Origin: Clostridia bacterium
Lineage (GTDB): Bacteria > Bacillota > Clostridia > Monoglobales > Monoglobaceae
Reading direction: 5' to 3'
NCBI GenBank assembly: GCA_017625185.1
Contig: JAGALN010000083.1
Location: 1 to 7,322, forward strand
DNA: 7,322 nt
In this document: positions 6,856 through 7,322 of the stretch, one piece after another
Layout: every line of letters starts with the position of its first letter
Numbering within the stretch: the stretch's first letter is position 1
Translations under genes and position numbers: made by a program
The notes under the pieces: model-generated
What the model saw: the letters and a program-made list of their open reading frames with translations, nothing else
Databases searched by the model: none
Told to the model about the DNA's origin: nothing

Positions 6856-6860
6856 CCTCC
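6856..6860 (-). promoter_or_regulatory. Strong ribosome binding site of the original trmR start
   Basis: GGAGG on the - strand lies 9 A/T-rich bases before the ATG at 6846. It is the only good site between mltG and the methyltransferase and argues that translation begins at 6846 rather than at 6771. Confidence 0.8.
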
Positions 6861-6861
6861 A

Positions 6862-6999
6862 GTCGTGCTTGAAAATTCAGCAATCTGCGTCCAAGTCTTC
6901 AACGTCAAAGGACAGTTATGTGCACCAAGCACACGCCTGCCCTTTGGCGTTTTGGTTTGAACACATCTTACTAAATTTTCTGTGCACTCGTCGTGCTTG
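6862..6999. repeat. Pair of 10-base direct repeats bracketing the palindrome
   Basis: GTCGTGCTTG occurs at 6862-6871 and again at 6990-6999. The left copy overlaps the start of the palindrome and the right copy lies 2 bases beyond its end. It could be a duplicated target or part of a larger repeat unit, but because the left copy shares bases with the stem it is not a clean target-site duplication. Confidence 0.5.
6865..6987. repeat. 123-base imperfect palindrome (candidate MITE-like insertion or structured RNA)
   Basis: The two 59-base halves are centred at 6926 and pair almost throughout. From the centre outward: loop 6924-6928; TGTGC 6919-6923 with GCACA 6929-6933; 6906-6915 with 6937-6946 (9 of 10 pairs); AACG 6901-6904 with CGTT 6948-6951; 6892-6897 with 6954-6959 (four Watson-Crick and two G-T pairs); 6886-6890 with 6961-6965 (4 of 5); GAAAATT 6871-6877 with AATTTTC 6974-6980; GTGC 6865-6868 with GCAC 6984-6987. 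It lies wholly between the mltG stop and the trmR ribosome binding site. No transposase or convincing coding frame is inside. Its identity is unknown; a short non-autonomous mobile repeat is the simplest reading. Confidence 0.75.
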
Positions 7000-7003
7000 C
7001 AAA

Positions 7004-7018
7004 GGAGCGTGACGCTCC
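7004..7018. other. Short perfect hairpin downstream of mltG
   Basis: GGAGCG (7004-7009) and CGCTCC (7013-7018) form a 6-bp GC-rich stem with a 3-base loop, 53 bases after the mltG stop in the transcribed direction. On the - strand it is followed by TTTGC, too short a T run for a convincing terminator. It may be part of the same inserted element as the palindrome, or a weak attenuator between mltG and trmR. Apart from this hairpin and the repeats, the 225-base mltG-trmR gap (6847-7071) shows no promoter or gene that I can support. Confidence 0.45.
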
Positions 7019-7071
7019 ACCCCATGCCGGACATGATTTGCTACAGTTCCCACAACAATTTTGCGTTCGCC

Positions 7072-7322
7072 CTACCGTTTGGTTTCCAAGTCTTTTTGGT
7101 TGTGTTCTTCAAAGGTTTCGGAGAAGAGATTCCCGCTCCCGTCTGCCGTTGCCAGAAAATACAGATACTCGGTATCCGCAGGATGGAGTGCCGCCTCAAT
7201 GGAGGCAACGCCTGGGGATGCAATGGGACCTTGGGGCAGTCCATAATGCAGATAGGTGTTATAGGGGGAGTCAATGGCAGTATCGTCCTTACTCAAAACA
7301 GTCTTTCTTTCTTTTAGTATAT
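7072..7322 (-). CDS. mltG: C-terminal end of endolytic murein transglycosylase MltG (YceG-like; 5' part outside window)
   Basis: MltG is a membrane-anchored lytic transglycosylase that cuts nascent glycan strands close to the membrane and is thought to set their length. The frame is open from the right window edge to a TAG at 7072-7074 and gives the last 82 residues. They contain the family's C-terminal signature: SPYNTY, then GLPQGPIASPG, SIEAALHPADTEYLYF, and an FSETFEEH tail. The catalytic Glu, the LysM-like part and the membrane anchor lie outside the window. A TTG inside this frame (7296) is not a start. The gene precedes trmR on the same strand, an order also found in B. subtilis, but the gap here is 225 bases because of the palindromic element. 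Confidence 0.93.
   Translation of the reverse strand, partial: ILKERKTVLSKDDTAIDSPYNTYLHYGLPQGPIASPGVASIEAALHPADTEYLYFLATADGSGNLFSETFEEHNQKDLETKR

Noticed and set aside
6843..7034. 63-codon open frame on the - strand covering the mltG-trmR gap
   Set aside because: It has no ribosome binding site before its ATG, runs through the palindrome, and overlaps the trmR ribosome binding site and the first trmR codon. Its sequence reflects the repeat rather than a protein.

Overview
The window looks like chromosomal DNA of a Gram-positive bacterium, most likely Bacillota and probably Clostridia. The reasons are consensus GGAGG-type ribosome binding sites in front of the genes, a DacF/PBP5-type D,D-carboxypeptidase, the mltG-trmR gene pair also known from Bacillus subtilis, and a secreted multi-domain protein of a style common in clostridial envelopes. 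No phage, transposase, CRISPR, rRNA or tRNA gene is visible.

Layout, left to right. (1) Positions 2-172, + strand: the last 56 codons of a probably secreted protein, followed by a strong intrinsic terminator (185-220). (2) 247-1416, - strand: a complete penicillin-binding D-alanyl-D-alanine carboxypeptidase with signal peptide and C-terminal amphipathic anchor. (3) 1417-1540: a divergent intergenic region with a clear extended -10 promoter for the next gene. (4) 1541-4030, + strand: an 829-residue secreted protein that I cannot assign to a named family. It is built from two kinds of module in the order A-B-A, A-B-A, B, and its base composition changes sharply along its length. (5) A terminator hairpin at 4049-4080 shared with the convergent gene. 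(6) 4100-7322, - strand, transcribed right to left: mltG (3' end only), trmR, rodA and a cation diffusion facilitator (CDF) gene. The last three are closely spaced and look co-transcribed.

Function. dac, mltG and rodA all act on peptidoglycan: RodA polymerises glycan strands, MltG cuts nascent strands in the membrane, and the carboxypeptidase trims pentapeptide stems. TrmR is a tRNA wobble-uridine methyltransferase. The CDF transporter has an Asn/Asp plus Asp/Asp metal-site pattern that points to manganese efflux.

Three points deserve a second look. First, the trmR reading frame contains an in-frame TGA at 6781-6783: the 21 codons upstream of it, with the only good ribosome binding site, restore the usual family length of about 217 residues. 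Second, the mltG-trmR gap holds a 123-base imperfect palindrome centred at 6926 that no gene explains and that looks like a small non-coding insertion element or structured RNA. Third, the 829-residue protein has an internal duplication and a mosaic GC content. I did not see a clearly new multi-gene system; the 829-residue protein and the palindrome are the best candidates for something undescribed.
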